DNA of 64,000 nucleotides, from contig NC_011740.1 in NCBI RefSeq assembly GCF_000026225.1, forward strand, positions 1,240,001-1,304,000, written 5' to 3'. The stretch comes from Escherichia fergusonii ATCC 35469 (GTDB lineage Bacteria; Pseudomonadota; Gammaproteobacteria; Enterobacterales; Enterobacteriaceae). Shown here one piece after another: positions 61,595 to 64,000 of this stretch; the stretch's first letter is position 1, and the number at the start of each line of letters is the position of its first letter. A program made the translations under genes and the position numbers. A model generated the notes under the pieces. The model had not been told where the DNA came from. It ran no database searches and saw nothing but the letters and a program-made list of their open reading frames with translations.

Positions 61595-61777
61595 GATAAT
61601 ACTCCTGACAAGGTGACTGGGCTTCCAGTAACGAGCTAATTACAGCGCATAGTGTAAGAGGGAACGCGGCGATCAGTTTAACTATTCACATGAATTAAAC
61701 TAATCAAAAACCGCGATTTAACTAATATTGCGATGATTGTCTCAAGTAGTGTTTTGTGCGTGTAAAGATAAGTATAG

Positions 61778-62356
61778 TCAGGGTTTAACACCAATTTGCA
61801 GCGCCAGCTCACGAATTATGCCTGCTGTCATTCCCCATACAAAATAGTGTTCATACCAGGAAAGCCATACCCGATGTGAATCACCACGGCGGTAGATATC
61901 TAAAGGGTGATAACGGCCCAGATGAAGCGCCTGAGCGAGGGGCATTTCAAACACTGCGGATACTTCATCTTCGCTGGCATGATAGGGTAAATCTGGGGGA
62001 ATAATGCCGACTACTGGCGTTACCTGGTAGCCAGTGACGCTATCGACTGGCGGTAGTACGCCTATAACCTCGACCGAGGAAGGCGGAATAGCAACCTCTT
62101 CTTCAGCTTCGCGAAGCGCGGCGGCAATGACTGATGTGTCGGTGTCATCAACCGCACCGCCAGGAAAAGCCACCTGTCCGGCGTGTTTACGCAGATGAAT
62201 GGAGCGTTGGGTAAGCAATAACCCTGGCTGTGGTCGGCGTACAATGGGGATCAACACGGCAGCCTGACGATGATTTAACGTTTCCCTGTTAATTTGCGGG
62301 CGCAAAAGTTGAAAGCGCGATAAAAAATCATCAAGCGTCAGGCTACTGTATTCCAC
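61778..62356 (-). CDS. nudL: Nudix hydrolase NudL (coenzyme A pyrophosphatase-like)
   Basis: 192 residues. The Nudix box is recognised from GGAVDDTDTSVIAAALREA (near residue 71) with the catalytic EAEEEV following, and the NuCoA-type motif LLTQRSIHLRKHAGQVAFPG just before it. This subgroup cleaves coenzyme A or its derivatives. Activity of NudL has not been shown. It starts two bases after the pabB stop and overlaps its control. Confidence 0.93.
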   Translation of the reverse strand: MEYSSLTLDDFLSRFQLLRPQINRETLNHRQAAVLIPIVRRPQPGLLLTQRSIHLRKHAGQVAFPGGAVDDTDTSVIAAALREAEEEVAIPPSSVEVIGVLPPVDSVTGYQVTPVVGIIPPDLPYHASEDEVSAVFEMPLAQALHLGRYHPLDIYRRGDSHRVWLSWYEHYFVWGMTAGIIRELALQIGVKP

Positions 62357-62358
62357 GT

Positions 62359-63720
62359 TTATTTCTCCAGTTGACGTAGGATCTTATTAACTTTATCAAA
62401 AGTTTCCTGATATTCCGCTTCTTCCTGGCTATCAGCGACAATACCACCGCCAGCGGAACAGTAAATTTGCCCGTTAACCGCCGTCAGCGTGCGGATGGTG
62501 ATGTTGGTGTCCATGTTGCCGCAAAAGCTCAAATAACCAATGCTGCCACACCAGGCGTTGCGTCGCTGCGGTTCCAGTTCGTCGATAATTTCCATAGCCC
62601 GTACTTTCGGTGCACCAGTTATTGAGCCTCCTGGGAAAGCCGCGCGCAGCAGATCGCTGGCGTGTAACTGTTCTGGTAGCCGCGCCGTTATGGTGCTGAC
62701 CAGATGATGCACGGCAGGGAAGGGTTCGACCACGAACAGCTCTGGTACTTTTACCGAACCGGCTACGGCAACGCGACCGATATCATTACGCATTAAATCA
62801 ACAATCATCAGATTTTCAGCGCGATCTTTGGGGGAGTTCGCCAGTTTCTCTGCCTGCTTGCTATCTTTCTGAGGGTCGGACAGGCGTGGCAGCGTGCCTT
62901 TAATCGGGCGGGTCTGAATTTCACTATTATCGCAAAGGATAAACCGCTCTGGCGAAAGGCTTAAAATCGCGCCCTGTTCAAGACGCAAAAAAGCACTAAA
63001 TGGCGCGCGGTTGGCCTTATTAAGCTGAACGAATATTTGCCATTCATCACCAGAATAGGTCGCTTGAAAACGCTGGGCAAGATTCACCTGATAGCAATCG
63101 CCGCTGTGCAGATATTCCTGTACCTGGCGAAATTTTTCGCCGTACTGCTCGCGGGTCATATTGGATTGCCAGGCAGAAGTGAGCTGGAAATCAAGTTTTG
63201 ACGTGATTTGCTGGCTTTCAAGCCAGTCCAGGCGGGCATTGACATCAAAATGGCTGAGCAGAGAAATTACCTGACGCTGATGGTCGACAATCAGCGCCCA
63301 GTCGTAGATACCCACTGCCATATCAGGCAGATCGAGATCTTGCTCCGCAATTTCAGGCAATGATTCAAAACGGCGGCCTAGATCGTAGCCAAACAACCCC
63401 AGTGCGCCGCCCTGAAATGGCAAATCTTCGTTATGTGTTGGACAAATGTTGGTGCGGTCCAGCACCTGCTGGAGCACCTGTAGCGGGTCATCGGTAGTAG
63501 TTGTGCGTTTTTCGCCTTCACTAACAACGGTTTCTTTACCGAAAGTGGTTAAAGTGCAAATCGGCTCGGCCACCACAATATCGAAGCGACTATGCGGATG
63601 ATCGGCATAACCAGAATGTAAAATCATCGCCCATGGCAGGTGGCTTAAGCGGGAGAAATAAAATTCAGCGGCGTCCTGACGCCAGGGTAAAGTAATCACA
63701 GCGGGAGTTAACGTCTTCAT
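62359..63720 (-). CDS. pabB: Aminodeoxychorismate synthase component I
   Basis: 453 residues. With PabA it turns chorismate and glutamine-derived ammonia into 4-amino-4-deoxychorismate in folate synthesis. The active-site lysine is in the PIKGT motif (TRPIKGTLPRL, near residue 274). Other chorismate-binding motifs are NLMIVDLMRNDIGRV (near 306), FPGGSITGAPKVRAMEIIDE (near 360) and the C-terminal GGGIVADSQEEAEYQE. A bound tryptophan site is at the N-terminus. nudL follows immediately, as one operon; divergent from yoaH. Confidence 0.96.
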   Translation of the reverse strand: MKTLTPAVITLPWRQDAAEFYFSRLSHLPWAMILHSGYADHPHSRFDIVVAEPICTLTTFGKETVVSEGEKRTTTTDDPLQVLQQVLDRTNICPTHNEDLPFQGGALGLFGYDLGRRFESLPEIAEQDLDLPDMAVGIYDWALIVDHQRQVISLLSHFDVNARLDWLESQQITSKLDFQLTSAWQSNMTREQYGEKFRQVQEYLHSGDCYQVNLAQRFQATYSGDEWQIFVQLNKANRAPFSAFLRLEQGAILSLSPERFILCDNSEIQTRPIKGTLPRLSDPQKDSKQAEKLANSPKDRAENLMIVDLMRNDIGRVAVAGSVKVPELFVVEPFPAVHHLVSTITARLPEQLHASDLLRAAFPGGSITGAPKVRAMEIIDELEPQRRNAWCGSIGYLSFCGNMDTNITIRTLTAVNGQIYCSAGGGIVADSQEEAEYQETFDKVNKILRQLEK

Positions 63721-63793
63721 CAGTCCTGACTCTACTGGCTATGTGCCGGGTAGCATGAAATAATTAGCGCCAACAATTTAGCAGGAGTTAACA

Positions 63794-63973
63794 ATGTTTG
63801 CAGGTTTACCTTCACTCACCCATGAACAGCAGCAAAAAGCCGTCGAGCGGATCCAGGAACTGATGGCGCAAGGGATGAGCAGCGGCCAGGCAATCGCGCT
63901 GGTGGCCGAAGAGCTGCGTGCCAACCACTCTGGCGAACGAATTGTGGCGCGTTTTGAGGATGAAGACGAGTAA
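63794..63973 (+). CDS. yoaH: UPF0181 small protein YoaH
   Basis: 59 residues beginning [20 protein letters not shown] and ending in an acidic DEDE tail, identical in length to K-12 YoaH. It is a helical UPF0181 protein with no known function. A GCAGGAG ribosome-binding site precedes the ATG. It is divergent from pabB across 73 bases. Only 27 bases follow in the window. Confidence 0.93.
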
Positions 63974-64000
63974 CGTTATGCGTCAGGTTGTAAGTATGAG

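Noticed and set aside
1..64000. CRISPR array, prophage, insertion sequence, toxin-antitoxin or defence island
   Set aside because: No regular spaced repeats, transposase, integrase, phage genes or attachment-site duplications were seen; gene order is that of the core Escherichia chromosome.
63974..64000. Start of a further gene after yoaH (ATGCGTCAGG)
   Set aside because: Only 23 bases from the ATG are available and no ribosome-binding site precedes it.

Overview
The window is an ordinary stretch of Escherichia chromosome. Gene content and order match, almost one for one, the E. coli K-12 segment from flhA to yoaH (read here in the opposite direction). Many proteins have the same length as their K-12 counterparts as I remember them, but several (ZnuA, LpxM, PtrB, YebE, YobB) differ visibly. 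A non-K-12 lineage or a close sister species is therefore more likely than K-12 itself; I cannot name the species from sequence alone. I see no tRNA or rRNA genes, no insertion sequence, no prophage, no CRISPR array and no genomic island. I found no new multi-gene system; the interesting signals are small.

Layout. 1-4.2 kb: end of flhA, flhE, argS, yecM, cutC with the 3'-derived sRNA MicL. 4.2-14.1 kb: tRNA modification (cmoB, cmoA), yecN, yecE, yecD, then aspS-nudB-yebC-ruvC, yebB, the 21-residue yobI and the SOS-controlled ruvAB. 14.3-19.3 kb: divergent zinc uptake genes znuBC / znuA under a Zur box, then mepM and lpxM (cell wall and lipid A). 19.4-27.7 kb: central carbon block pykA, hexR, zwf, edd, eda, then purT. 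27.8-34.9 kb: SOS gene yebG, secreted yebF, yebE, ptrB, exoX, yobB, holE and the copC/copD-like yobA-yebZ-yebY. 35-38 kb: overlapping sRNAs SdsR/RyeA, pphA, yebW, yebV, rsmF. 38.2-46.6 kb: letAB lipid transport, msrC, proQ-prc, htpX. 46.7-51.4 kb: yebQ, kdgR, a broken yobH, mgrB, yebO, yobF-cspC. 51.5-53.7 kb: rlmA, mntP with its manganese riboswitch and two MntR-like boxes, yobD. 53.8-64 kb: manXYZ, yoaE, pdeD, sdaA, nudL, pabB, yoaH.

How the genes work together. zwf, edd, eda and pykA form the entry and lower part of the pentose-phosphate/Entner-Doudoroff route; their regulators hexR and kdgR are also in the window, and HexR- and GntR-type boxes can be read in front of zwf and edd. ruvA, ruvB and ruvC supply Holliday-junction processing, with a LexA box before ruvA and another before yebG. 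ProQ and Prc are adjacent. LetA and LetB form one envelope lipid pathway.

Differences from the K-12 layout as I remember it: torY-torZ are absent between cutC and cmoB, yecT is absent between flhE and argS, and yobH carries an in-frame TAA at codon 39 of 79. Other points worth checking are the 825-base gene-free interval before yobF with two tandem inverted repeats, paired MntR-like boxes before mntP, and a roughly 120-base composite repeat present at two distant convergent junctions.
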